DNA of 10,630 nucleotides from Bacteroidota bacterium (lineage in GTDB: Bacteria > Bacteroidota > Bacteroidia > Chitinophagales > Chitinophagaceae). The stretch covers positions 1 through 10,630 of the forward strand of contig JAEYOL010000091.1 of the NCBI GenBank assembly GCA_023411775.1, in the 5' to 3' direction. A model generated the notes under the pieces. It did no database searches and had not been told where the DNA came from. It saw only the letters and a list, made by a program, of their open reading frames with translations. Every line of letters begins with the position of its first letter. The first letter of the stretch is position 1. The position numbers and the translations under genes are program-made. Below are positions 1-6,597 of the stretch, in pieces.

Positions 1-141
1 GAGCAGTACACATTGATCAACCTGGCATTTGAATTTATCAAACGCGGCAATAATGACAATGTACTGAAGGAAAACCTTTTTCGCCTGTCGGCCGGTTTCT
101 CGCTTAGCGATATATGGTTTGTAAAAAGAAAATATGAGTAA
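1..141 (+). CDS. C-terminal end of an outer-membrane beta-barrel-type protein (partial)
   Basis: The frame is open from the first base to a TAA stop at 139-141 and gives the last 46 residues of a protein that begins outside the window. The tail reads like the final strands of a Bacteroidota outer-membrane barrel: alternating polar and hydrophobic residues, with FRLSAGFSLSDIWFVKRKYE at the end. As I recall, similar endings (a 'SLSDIWF-KRK' pattern) occur in the FadL-like or hypothetical outer-membrane proteins encoded just before lptC in this phylum. The stop overlaps the lptC start by 8 bp, so the two are probably cotranscribed and translationally coupled. The reading frame is clear. The barrel assignment rests on a short tail plus gene order and is only moderately sure. 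Confidence 0.65.
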   Translation, partial: EQYTLINLAFEFIKRGNNDNVLKENLFRLSAGFSLSDIWFVKRKYE

Positions 142-712
142 CCTGCAACACTTTTTTAAACAATATTTTCCGGCAGCAGCTTTTTTATTGAGCTGCTGTT
201 TTGTTTGTGGTTGTGAGAACACGCAGGAAGATATCGACAGGTTTACCAAAAAGGTGACGATGCAGGAAGAGGCGATAAATGTTGAGAGTTTTATCAGCCA
301 GGAGGGGAAAATGAAAGCCAGGCTGCAGGCCCCGCTGATGTTGCGGGTGATGGCCGACACCCAATACCTGGAATTTCCCCGTTCGCTGCATGTCGATTTT
401 TATGATGACAGTACACGGATTGAAACCTTTCTCGACAGCAAGTATGGCAAATACTTTGAGAATTTAAATAAAGTGTACCTGCGCGATAGTGTAGTGGTCA
501 TCACCGTACAGGGCGACACGCTTCGATGTCATGATCTGTGGTGGGATCAGAATAGAGAGATATTTTACACCGACAGTGTGGCTACCTACCGGTCACCTGG
601 CAATGATATAACAGGTGGCAGGGGAATGGAAGCGACCCAGGATTTGAGGATGGTGAAATTTAAAGCGCCGCTGGGAACGTTTGAGGTCAATGATAGTGGG
701 TTTGCTCAGTAA
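134..712 (+). CDS. lptC: LPS export ABC transporter periplasmic protein LptC (lipoprotein)
   Basis: A 192-residue protein probably corresponding to LptC, which passes lipopolysaccharide from the LptB2FG inner-membrane transporter to the periplasmic LptA bridge. Residues 1-27 look like a lipoprotein signal: a hydrophobic stretch (about 12-25) followed by V-C-G-C, with Cys27 as the likely lipidated residue; the cysteine at 25 makes this lipobox slightly unusual. The rest is a beta-rich LptC/OstA-like fold with regular short strands (about 48-185), including the late GGRGMEATQDL segment (161-171) followed by the strand VKFKAPLG. Bacteroidota LptC proteins are typically lipoproteins of about this length. 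The start overlaps the end of the upstream gene by 8 bp. The CBS-domain/hemolysin gene that I recall following lptC in many relatives is absent; a palindrome and a terminator-like hairpin follow instead, so this is probably the operon end. Confidence 0.8.
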   Translation: MSNLQHFFKQYFPAAAFLLSCCFVCGCENTQEDIDRFTKKVTMQEEAINVESFISQEGKMKARLQAPLMLRVMADTQYLEFPRSLHVDFYDDSTRIETFLDSKYGKYFENLNKVYLRDSVVVITVQGDTLRCHDLWWDQNREIFYTDSVATYRSPGNDITGGRGMEATQDLRMVKFKAPLGTFEVNDSGFAQ

Positions 713-725
713 GTGTATACACTTA
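710..725. repeat. 16-bp perfect palindrome spanning the lptC stop codon
   Basis: TAAGTGTATACACTTA reads identically on both strands. Its first three bases are the lptC stop codon. It has no loop, so it suits a dimeric DNA-binding protein better than an RNA hairpin. It lies only 5 bp before the arms of the terminator-like stem. No function can be assigned from the sequence, and a chance origin is possible. Confidence 0.55.
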
Positions 726-730
726 AATTG

Positions 731-756
731 AATCCCGCCCTGTGAGGGGCGGGATT
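731..756 (+). terminator. Probable intrinsic terminator after lptC
   Basis: The 10-nt arm AATCCCGCCC (731-740) pairs perfectly with GGGCGGGATT (747-756) around the 6-nt loop TGTGAG. The stem is very GC-rich in its inner part and begins 18 bases after the lptC stop. The sequence after it (GCATTAGGTT) has only scattered T residues rather than a clean U-tract, so termination may be partial. Position after the last gene of an apparent operon supports the call. Confidence 0.65.
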
Positions 757-946
757 GCATTAGGTTAGGACGAGCCATCAGGTTTTTCAGTTGATTGGAT
801 ATCTTGGATCAAAAACGGGACGAGTCAGATTTTAGTTGTTAACATCAACTGGATAACCAAAGCTACTCACCCTTTTCATTTGATGCCAGAGCAAATTTTA
901 CAGATTCCTTAACTATTGAAAATACTGCTAACAAGGGATATCTACG

Positions 947-988
947 ATGGAATACCCCGGCATGAATTATTTTAATCATAAATACTAA
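947..988 (+). other. Possible 13-codon leader mini-ORF coupled to the HSDL2-like SDR
   Basis: ATG at 947 opens a frame of 13 codons (MEYPGMNYFNHKY) whose TAA stop (986-988) shares its last base with the ATG of the following dehydrogenase, giving TAATG. An AAGGG purine run at 933-937 lies about 9 bases before the mini-ORF start and is a better Shine-Dalgarno candidate than anything directly ahead of the dehydrogenase. This layout allows termination-reinitiation. An in-frame stop at 929-931 closes the frame upstream. The ORF is short enough to be chance, so this is a low-confidence call. Confidence 0.25.
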
Positions 989-1815
989 TGCTTATGTCGC
1001 TGAAAAACAAGACTGTGATTATAACTGGTGCCAGCCGTGGGATCGGCAAGGCCATTGGATTGAGACTGGCCCGTGAAAATGCAAATATCGTGATCGCAGC
1101 CAAATCAGTGGAGGAAAATGCCAAACTGGGGGGTACTATCTTCTCAGCGGCAAAGGAAATGGAGGAGGCCGGAGGCCAGGCGCTGGCGGTGCAATGTGAT
1201 ATTCGCTTCGAAGACCAGGTGCAAAATGTGGTAGATAAGACAATTGAGCGGTTTGGCGGCATTGATATCGTCGTAAATAACGCGTCTGCTATTTCACTTA
1301 CCCCCACGGAACAAACCGAACCTAAGCGATTCGACCTGATGCATTCTATCAATGTAAGAGGAACTTTCTTTATGACCCGGGCCTGCATCCCTCATCTTAA
1401 AAAATCTGATAATCCCCATATCCTGACATTGTCACCGCCGGTGAATTTAGACCCCAAATGGTTGAAGGGTCATATTGCATATACCATTACCAAATATAAT
1501 ATGACTATGCTGGCCCTGGGCTGGGCTGAGGAACTGAAACCCTTCCGGATCGCGGCGAATGCGTTGTGGCCCAAAACGACAATTGATACCGCCGCAGTAA
1601 GAAATCTTTTAGGTGGGGAAGCACTGGCGAGGATGAGTCGGACACCCGAGGTATTAGCTGACGCGGCCTACCATATTTTTAGCAAACCATCCTCGCAATG
1701 CACGGGAAATTGTTTTATCGATGAAGAAGTCTTTGCTGCCGAAGGAATCACAGACCTGGAAAAATATTCAGTTGTACCCGGCGCGCAGCTGTACAAGGAT
1801 CTTTTTGTAGATTAA
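988..1815 (+). CDS. SDR-family NAD(P)-dependent oxidoreductase, HSDL2-like
   Basis: A 275-residue short-chain dehydrogenase/reductase. The cofactor motif TGASRGIG is at 13-20 and NNAS at 97-100. The catalytic tetrad appears complete: Asn122 (SINVRG), Ser149 (in LTLSPPVNL), Tyr165 and Lys169 (YTITK). Several stretches resemble the catalytic domain of animal HSDL2 (hydroxysteroid dehydrogenase-like 2): NIVIAAKS, GGIDIVVNNASAISLT, RACIPHLKKS, LWPKT and FIDEEVFAAEGI. The C-terminal SCP2 lipid-binding domain of HSDL2 is absent; the protein stops at the end of the dehydrogenase fold. The substrate is unknown: HSDL2-type enzymes are linked to fatty-acid or lipid metabolism without a settled reaction. 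Start choice is ATG 988, with ATG 994 as alternative; an in-frame stop at 979-981 excludes a longer form. It faces lysS convergently with a 42-bp gap and no obvious terminator. Confidence 0.88.
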   Translation: MLMSLKNKTVIITGASRGIGKAIGLRLARENANIVIAAKSVEENAKLGGTIFSAAKEMEEAGGQALAVQCDIRFEDQVQNVVDKTIERFGGIDIVVNNASAISLTPTEQTEPKRFDLMHSINVRGTFFMTRACIPHLKKSDNPHILTLSPPVNLDPKWLKGHIAYTITKYNMTMLALGWAEELKPFRIAANALWPKTTIDTAAVRNLLGGEALARMSRTPEVLADAAYHIFSKPSSQCTGNCFIDEEVFAAEGITDLEKYSVVPGAQLYKDLFVD

Positions 1816-1857
1816 CTTTCGTCACCTAATTACCAATCCCTAATTCCTACCCCCCAA

Positions 1858-3405
1858 TTACTCTTCCATCTCCTCCACTTCCGCCTCCTGTGGCTTCTCC
1901 GGTCTCATTTGCGGGAAGAACAACACATCCTGGATGGAGTGCTGGTTGGTAAGTAGCATGCAGAGCCTATCGATTCCGAAGCCGATACCTGCCGTGGGTG
2001 GCATGCCATATTCAAGTGCCCGGAGGAAATCGTAATCGATGAACATGGCTTCATGGTCACCTCGTTCCATCAATCGCACCTGCTCTTCAAAGCGTTCACG
2101 CTGATCGATCGGGTCGTTGAGTTCAGAATAGGCATTAGCGATCTCCTTACCATTAATGATTAGCTCAAATCTTTCTACCAGCCCGTGCTTGTCACGGTGT
2201 TTTTTTGTTAGCGGGCTCATCTCCACCGGGTAGTCGATGATGAATGTGGGTTGAACATAATGGTCTTCGCATTTTTCACCAAATATCTCATCGATCAGCT
2301 TTCCTTTACCCATGGTATTGTCGACATGAATATGCAGATCACGACAAACGCCACGGAGCTGCTCTTCATTCATATTGCTGACATCGATACCGGTATGCTC
2401 TTTTATAGCATCATAGATCGCAATTCGTTTGTATGGTGCTTTGAAAGAAATGCTGTGATCGCCTACCTGCACATCGGTGGATTTGCAAACGTCGAGCGCG
2501 GCTTTTTCAAGCAACTGCTCAGTAGTTTCCATCATCCAGTAATAATCTTTGTAGGCCGTATAAAACTCAAGGATGGTAAACTCAGGATTGTGTGTGCGGT
2601 CCATACCTTCATTGCGGAAGTTGCGGCTGAATTCATATACCCAGTCGAAACCGCCAACTATCAGTCTTTTCAGGTAAAGCTCGTTGGCTACACGTAAATA
2701 AAAAGGCACGTCCAGCGCGTTATGATGCGTGATAAAGGGACGGGCGGCGGCACCACCGGGAATGTTTTGCAAAACGGGGGTATCCACTTCCAATGCACCC
2801 CTTTCATTTAGAAATTCACGGATGGAATTGATCATCCGGGTCCTTTTGATAAATGTTTCCTTTACGGCAGGGTTGATGACCAGGTCGGCATAACGTTGGC
2901 GGTAGCGGAACTCGGGATCGGTCACGGCGTCGAAAGTCTGGCCTTCGGCTTCTTTTACTATTGGAAGAGGCCTTAATGATTTACTCAGCAACGTAAGCTC
3001 TTTTACGTGCACCGATATTTCACCTGTTTTTGTGATAAATCCATATCCTTTGATACCGATGAAATCACCAATATCAAGCAATTTCTTCCAGACGATATCA
3101 TACAGTGATTTATCCTCGCCTGGGCAAATATCATCTCGGCGGATGTACAGTTGTATCTTTCCATGCGCATCCTGCAACACGGCGAAATTAGCCTTACCCA
3201 TGTCCCTTACACTCATGATCCGGCCTGCCATGCATAGGTCGGCAAACTGGTCTTTATTCTCTTCTTTGTAATTCGTTTTTATATAGGTAGAATGACTATT
3301 GACCGGGTACAGGGGCGCGGGGTAGGGCTCGATACCCATCATGATCAGTTCTGCCAGCTTTTCGCGGCGAATCTGCTCCTGACCTGAAAGATGTTGTGTA
3401 CTCAT
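1858..3405 (-). CDS. lysS: Lysine--tRNA ligase (class II lysyl-tRNA synthetase)
   Basis: This enzyme attaches lysine to tRNA-Lys, using ATP, in the cytoplasm. With the start chosen here it is 515 residues. The N-terminal QEQIRREKLAEL helix leads into an OB-fold anticodon-binding domain (about 55-140), then the class II catalytic core. Motif 2 is FRNEGMDRTHNPEFT (263-277) and motif 3 is GIGFGIDR (473-480). The conserved DYPVEMSPLTK and NGKEIANAYSELNDP stretches between them mark a lysine rather than aspartate or asparagine enzyme. The tail is acidic (EAEVEEMEE). The frame stays open to an ATG at 3456, but those extra 17 residues (KKAAFQYLCRTF...) do not resemble the family and contain the predicted promoter. 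ATG 3405 (MSTQHLSGQEQ) fits the family start best, with ATG 3414 as second choice. Last gene on this strand of the cluster. Confidence 0.95.
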   Translation of the reverse strand: MSTQHLSGQEQIRREKLAELIMMGIEPYPAPLYPVNSHSTYIKTNYKEENKDQFADLCMAGRIMSVRDMGKANFAVLQDAHGKIQLYIRRDDICPGEDKSLYDIVWKKLLDIGDFIGIKGYGFITKTGEISVHVKELTLLSKSLRPLPIVKEAEGQTFDAVTDPEFRYRQRYADLVINPAVKETFIKRTRMINSIREFLNERGALEVDTPVLQNIPGGAAARPFITHHNALDVPFYLRVANELYLKRLIVGGFDWVYEFSRNFRNEGMDRTHNPEFTILEFYTAYKDYYWMMETTEQLLEKAALDVCKSTDVQVGDHSISFKAPYKRIAIYDAIKEHTGIDVSNMNEEQLRGVCRDLHIHVDNTMGKGKLIDEIFGEKCEDHYVQPTFIIDYPVEMSPLTKKHRDKHGLVERFELIINGKEIANAYSELNDPIDQRERFEEQVRLMERGDHEAMFIDYDFLRALEYGMPPTAGIGFGIDRLCMLLTNQHSIQDVLFFPQMRPEKPQEAEVEEMEE

Positions 3406-3427
3406 GTTCTGCATTTCAAAAGTGCGG

Positions 3428-3435
3428 CAAAGGTA
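3428..3435 (-). promoter_or_regulatory. Bacteroidota-type -7 promoter box for lysS
   Basis: Read on the minus strand this is TACCTTTG, an exact match to the Bacteroidota primary-sigma consensus TAnnTTTG. It lies 13 nt before ATG 3414 and 22 nt before ATG 3405, so transcription would start only some 10-20 nt before the gene and give a very short leader. No good TTG -33 element is visible at the expected distance. The box lies after the stop of the upstream hydroxylase (3453-3455), which fits an independent promoter for lysS. Confidence 0.6.
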
Positions 3436-3452
3436 CTGGAAAGCCGCCTTTT

Positions 3453-4064
3453 TCATTGCCCGGATTTTCCAAAATAGAATGCGATGATCCGGGGTGGAAT
3501 TTTAACCTCCCGCGGGACACTGGTATTAAAAAGCCTGTCCCACCAGGTGGTGCAGGTACTAAAACACCGGTCGGGAAACTTGCAGTGATGATGGATATGA
3601 GAGGCCTGCAATCCGGGAAGAACCTTGCGCGCCCAGGGTTGATGTAAAAAGAAATGCATGAAACAATAATAAACGAACCCGCTGTACAACCCCGTGAAGA
3701 CGGTGATATAATTGTTAGAACAAACCGCGATCAGACCCAGCAATACATTTATTGACAGTAAGGTGTTACGCAACCGGGGCGTAATCTTTAGTTCAGTAGG
3801 GTGACGATGATGATCGAGATGCCTTTCAAGGCTCTTTCCCGGATGTTTAATTTCTTTTCCATGCATCCAGAACCGGTGGGCGATGTATTCCATAAAGGTA
3901 AAGGTTAAAAATCCTGTAGCAAATAGAAGAAGATGAAACAAGGGCCGGTTGACCGTACTCATTTCAACTATGCCATAAAAGACGGGACTTATTAAAAGCA
4001 GGTAAACAGCATAGCATGCAGTTTCAGTATATACCCGCTGGTTTTTTGATGGTGAGTTGTTCAT
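3453..4064 (-). CDS. Sterol desaturase / fatty acid hydroxylase family membrane protein
   Basis: A 203-residue integral-membrane, probably di-iron, oxygenase of the fatty acid hydroxylase superfamily (PF04116 type), which hydroxylates or desaturates lipids, sterols or carotenoids in the membrane. All histidine clusters are visible: HRFWMH (63-68), HLDHHRH (82-88), H137-x3-H141 and HIHHH (156-160), followed by the family-typical WDRLFNT (175-181). Hydrophobic segments lie at about 16-34, 40-62, 100-116 and 119-140. The frame is open to ATG 4178, which would overlap the upstream SDR by 92 bp. ATG 4064 (MNNSPSKNQRV) is preferred because it follows an A-rich leader, leaves a 22-bp gap and gives a normal family length. 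The small size is closer to fatty-acid 2-hydroxylase or carotene-hydroxylase-like members than to long sterol desaturases. The substrate is not determinable. Confidence 0.85.
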   Translation of the reverse strand: MNNSPSKNQRVYTETACYAVYLLLISPVFYGIVEMSTVNRPLFHLLLFATGFLTFTFMEYIAHRFWMHGKEIKHPGKSLERHLDHHRHPTELKITPRLRNTLLSINVLLGLIAVCSNNYITVFTGLYSGFVYYCFMHFFLHQPWARKVLPGLQASHIHHHCKFPDRCFSTCTTWWDRLFNTSVPREVKIPPRIIAFYFGKSGQ

Positions 4065-4086
4065 GGCGATTTTTTTTGTTGAATGG

Positions 4087-4944
4087 TTATTGTATGATTT
4101 CAGCTGCCCGGTTAACAACCGGCTCTGGCGAGAGATAGCGCATAAGAGAATTTTTATGAGCCTGGCGATCCATGGCATTTCGCATGAGAAAATTTTTAAT
4201 AGATGCCGGTAAAAGCTTATCCAGCAATATAAAGATTCTGTTGACCTTGCCAGGGATGATCACTTCTTTTCCTTTTAACATACCGTCAATGGCGATGGGC
4301 CCCACGTCTTCAGGATTCATCACAGACATTCGGGAAATCCAACTGCCATTTTTATTCATCAGGGTCACGGGAAGGTTGGTGTTCATGCCCCCCGGGCAAA
4401 GCACGCACACATGTACGTGGTCGCCTTTGAGCTCACGACGCAGGCTTTTTGAAAGGGAATAAACAAACGATTTGGTTGCGCCGTAAACATGTTTTTTCGG
4501 CAGGTGGAAAAATGCCGCCATACTGCTCACATTCATGATGTAGGAACGACTGTTTTGTTTCAGCAGACCGAGGAATAATTTTGTCATCAAGGTAGTTGCC
4601 AGCACATTTAGTTTGATTTGTTGTTCGTATAACCTGATACTCCCTTCCTCGAAAAGTAACGTGCTTCCCAGGCCGGCATTGTTGATGAGGATGTTTACAC
4701 TCAGTTGCATGGTAGCTATTTCACTGTACACTTCCAGGCAACCTTGTTTATGGCAGAGGTCTTTTTCTATCAGGACCACGTCAACCAGGTAATTGCGACG
4801 AACGAATTGGGCAAGGGCATGAAGTTCAGGTCCAGGTAGCGCTACTAGCACCAGGTTCATGTTTCTTTTTGCACATTCGATGGCCAGCGCTTTTCCAAAT
4901 CCTTCGCTGGCTCCTGTGATTATTGTATAGCAGGAAGTACGCAT
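4087..4944 (-). CDS. Classical short-chain dehydrogenase/reductase (SDR)
   Basis: A 285-residue classical SDR, expected to reduce a keto group or oxidise an alcohol using NAD(P)H. TGASEGFG (10-17) is the dinucleotide-binding loop and NNAG is at 88-91. The tetrad is Asn113 (KLNVLAT), Ser140 or Ser141 (MNVSSMAAF), Tyr154 and Lys158 (YGATK), followed by the PGG turn (184-186). The pattern AIECAKRNMNLVLVAL and the catalytic YGATKSFVYSLS resemble the group that includes 3-ketoacyl-CoA and 3-ketosphinganine reductases (17-beta-HSD12/KDSR-like), but this is only family-level similarity. A basic, hydrophobic C-terminal segment (about 225-260) may associate with the membrane. The start at 4944 is needed to keep the first Rossmann strand, so the gene overlaps the upstream epimerase by 25 bp. 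This suggests translational coupling. Confidence 0.88.
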   Translation of the reverse strand: MRTSCYTIITGASEGFGKALAIECAKRNMNLVLVALPGPELHALAQFVRRNYLVDVVLIEKDLCHKQGCLEVYSEIATMQLSVNILINNAGLGSTLLFEEGSIRLYEQQIKLNVLATTLMTKLFLGLLKQNSRSYIMNVSSMAAFFHLPKKHVYGATKSFVYSLSKSLRRELKGDHVHVCVLCPGGMNTNLPVTLMNKNGSWISRMSVMNPEDVGPIAIDGMLKGKEVIIPGKVNRIFILLDKLLPASIKNFLMRNAMDRQAHKNSLMRYLSPEPVVNRAAEIIQ

Positions 4945-5924
4945 AGTCCGGGTTTTGAAAAGTGAATGGTGGCTTGTACAGCTTTTGCGAATGGTGTGAT
5001 ATTATAACCGAGCTCATTGATGGCTTTTTCTGAGCTAAAAGATTTATTGCAGTAAATATGTTTGACACCTTCGGCATTGAAGACGGGTTCTTTTCCCATC
5101 AGTTTTGATTGCAGGACATGCCAGTGACCATAAAGCCGGGCAACAAACTTTGGTGCCGGTAACAACAGTGCTCCATTACCTGAAGCATCGCGGATGATAC
5201 GAAAGAACTCTTCGTAACTGAGGTTTTCACCCCCGAGAATATATTTTTCACCATTTCTTCCATTTTCCATGGCAAGTACATGTCCCCATACCAGGTCATC
5301 AATGAAGACATAATTGGAAACATAACTTGTTGGATTAGGACAAAACGTGGGTTTACCTGAGATAAACCGCCTGATCACGCTATTAACGCTGATAGGATGA
5401 TTGTCGTTGCCGGGACCGAACACTTTCGAGGGGCTGACAATCACCGCATGCAAGCCTTTTGTGCAATATTCTATGACCGTTTTTTCTGCCAGGAATTTCG
5501 AAAGATCGTAATCAGAATCAAAGGCTGTGACGCGAGGGTCGACTTCCGTCATGGGTTGCGCGATCGAAGGGCCGATCACGCCACAGGTACTTGTGAAAAC
5601 AAATTTCTGAACACCGGTTTGTAGTGCGGCTTCAAGAACATTACGGGTTCCTTCTACATTGATATCATAAAAACTCGAACGCTTGCCAGCAACATGTCGT
5701 ACGAGGGCAGCGGTGTGAAATACCTGCTGACAGCCCTGCATAGCCCGGGTTACCGAATTTTTATTGGTGATATCGCCGGGAAAAACGCGTATTCCGGGAT
5801 GAACAGGAATAAATCCTGAGTTTGGGTCGCGAACCAGGATATTAACGATATTTCCCTGTTGTGCAACTGCCAGTGCCAGGCTGTGACCAACATAACCGGT
5901 AGCGCCTGTTATAAAAACTTTCAT
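4920..5924 (-). CDS. NAD-dependent epimerase/dehydratase family protein (extended SDR, 3-beta-HSD/HpnA-like)
   Basis: A 334-residue extended SDR. GATGYVG (7-13) binds the dinucleotide. HTAAL (70-74) and INVEGTRNVLEAA (88-100) are typical of the epimerase/3-beta-hydroxysteroid dehydrogenase superfamily. The active site is probably TSTCGV (111-116) with Tyr139 and Lys143 (YDLSK), and the later VSPSKVFGPGND and FIDDLVWGHVLA blocks are also family-typical. Relatives include dihydroflavonol reductase-like enzymes, the hopanoid-associated epimerase HpnA, 3-beta-HSD and the ketoreductases of bacterial sphingolipid synthesis; the sequence alone does not separate these. The start overlaps the stop of the upstream CPBP gene in an ATGA (4 bp), and the 3' end overlaps the next SDR by 25 bp. 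Such packing implies coordinated expression of the three genes. Confidence 0.88.
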   Translation of the reverse strand: MKVFITGATGYVGHSLALAVAQQGNIVNILVRDPNSGFIPVHPGIRVFPGDITNKNSVTRAMQGCQQVFHTAALVRHVAGKRSSFYDINVEGTRNVLEAALQTGVQKFVFTSTCGVIGPSIAQPMTEVDPRVTAFDSDYDLSKFLAEKTVIEYCTKGLHAVIVSPSKVFGPGNDNHPISVNSVIRRFISGKPTFCPNPTSYVSNYVFIDDLVWGHVLAMENGRNGEKYILGGENLSYEEFFRIIRDASGNGALLLPAPKFVARLYGHWHVLQSKLMGKEPVFNAEGVKHIYCNKSFSSEKAINELGYNITPFAKAVQATIHFSKPGLCVLPAIQ

Positions 5925-6592
5925 AAAATGATTTTTGATTTTTTTAAATAAGAAGATAATAATGAGGACTCATAGGAAAAGGACAGAACAAGGTGAAGAA
6001 ATACAGCCGGCCATACCGAATGACACCAGATCGTAAGCGCACAGAATAACAAACCAAGTGGAATTGATCCAAGGACCTCTCTCTTTCCATTTACGCCGTG
6101 AATGAACGCGTACAAAACCAGGTTGATCAAAATGGCCCTTCCAGTGTCTGTGATCTTCATACAGCCAAAAAGTAAAACTCCACGGAAGAACCATTCGTAG
6201 CTAACCAGGAAAATTGATCTTAGTGCAATGTGCAGGTTAGTATTAGCTATATATTCTGTTTCATCATTAATGCCGTCAATGGAACGTGGCCGGTTTTTAA
6301 TTCCGATATTTACCAGTAACGCTACTAATATATTAAAAGCAATGACCTGTGCCCAACTGATCTGGTTTGGTAAAGCGAGCAGATCAATAGGTAGCTCCGT
6401 TAAAGTCATGGCAGGTAAAATGGCCATGATAATGATGCCGCCGGCATGCCGGACATGCAGGTGTTGCCAGTTTCCCTTTTGCTGGTGTACAGAAAGAAGG
6501 CTTTCACTTCCTTTCCGGGATACCCAGGAAGTCAATATAAAAAGCAAGCCATAACAAGCTAATAATGCAGCAATTTGAAAATAGGTTTCCAT
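5921..6592 (-). CDS. CPBP-family intramembrane protein, probably with degenerate protease motif
   Basis: A 223-residue, strongly hydrophobic protein with about six or seven membrane segments (near 4-22, 52-68, 80-98, 122-142, 150-166, 173-190 and 193-207). It resembles the CPBP (CAAX protease/bacteriocin-processing, Abi) family. Motif 1, normally EExxxR, reads Y132-E133-W-F-F-R137, so the first glutamate is a tyrosine. Motif 2, normally FxxxH, is YAFIH (161-165). Motif 3, normally Hxxx(N/D), is HLVLS (200-204). In Rce1-type enzymes the first glutamate of motif 1 is considered central to activating water, so this member may be non-proteolytic or act as a scaffold. The gene starts 5 bp after the upstream DUF6134-like stop and ends in an ATGA overlap with the epimerase. 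Family call is good; activity is doubtful. Confidence 0.75.
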   Translation of the reverse strand: METYFQIAALLACYGLLFILTSWVSRKGSESLLSVHQQKGNWQHLHVRHAGGIIIMAILPAMTLTELPIDLLALPNQISWAQVIAFNILVALLVNIGIKNRPRSIDGINDETEYIANTNLHIALRSIFLVSYEWFFRGVLLFGCMKITDTGRAILINLVLYAFIHGVNGKREVLGSIPLGLLFCALTIWCHSVWPAVFLHLVLSFSYESSLLSSYLKKSKIIL

Positions 6593-6597
6593 AACAG

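Noticed and set aside
1816..1857. Terminator between the convergent HSDL2-like gene and lysS
   Set aside because: The 42-bp gap holds only AT/C-rich sequence with loose TAATT-type repeats and no stem of useful length.
2251..2697. 148-codon + strand open frame inside lysS
   Set aside because: It lies fully within the well-supported lysS gene on the other strand and its translation shows no family features.
4065..4178. Extended N-terminus of the hydroxylase starting at 4178
   Set aside because: It would overlap the upstream SDR by 92 bp, and the added residues are merely an alternative reading of the SDR C-terminus.
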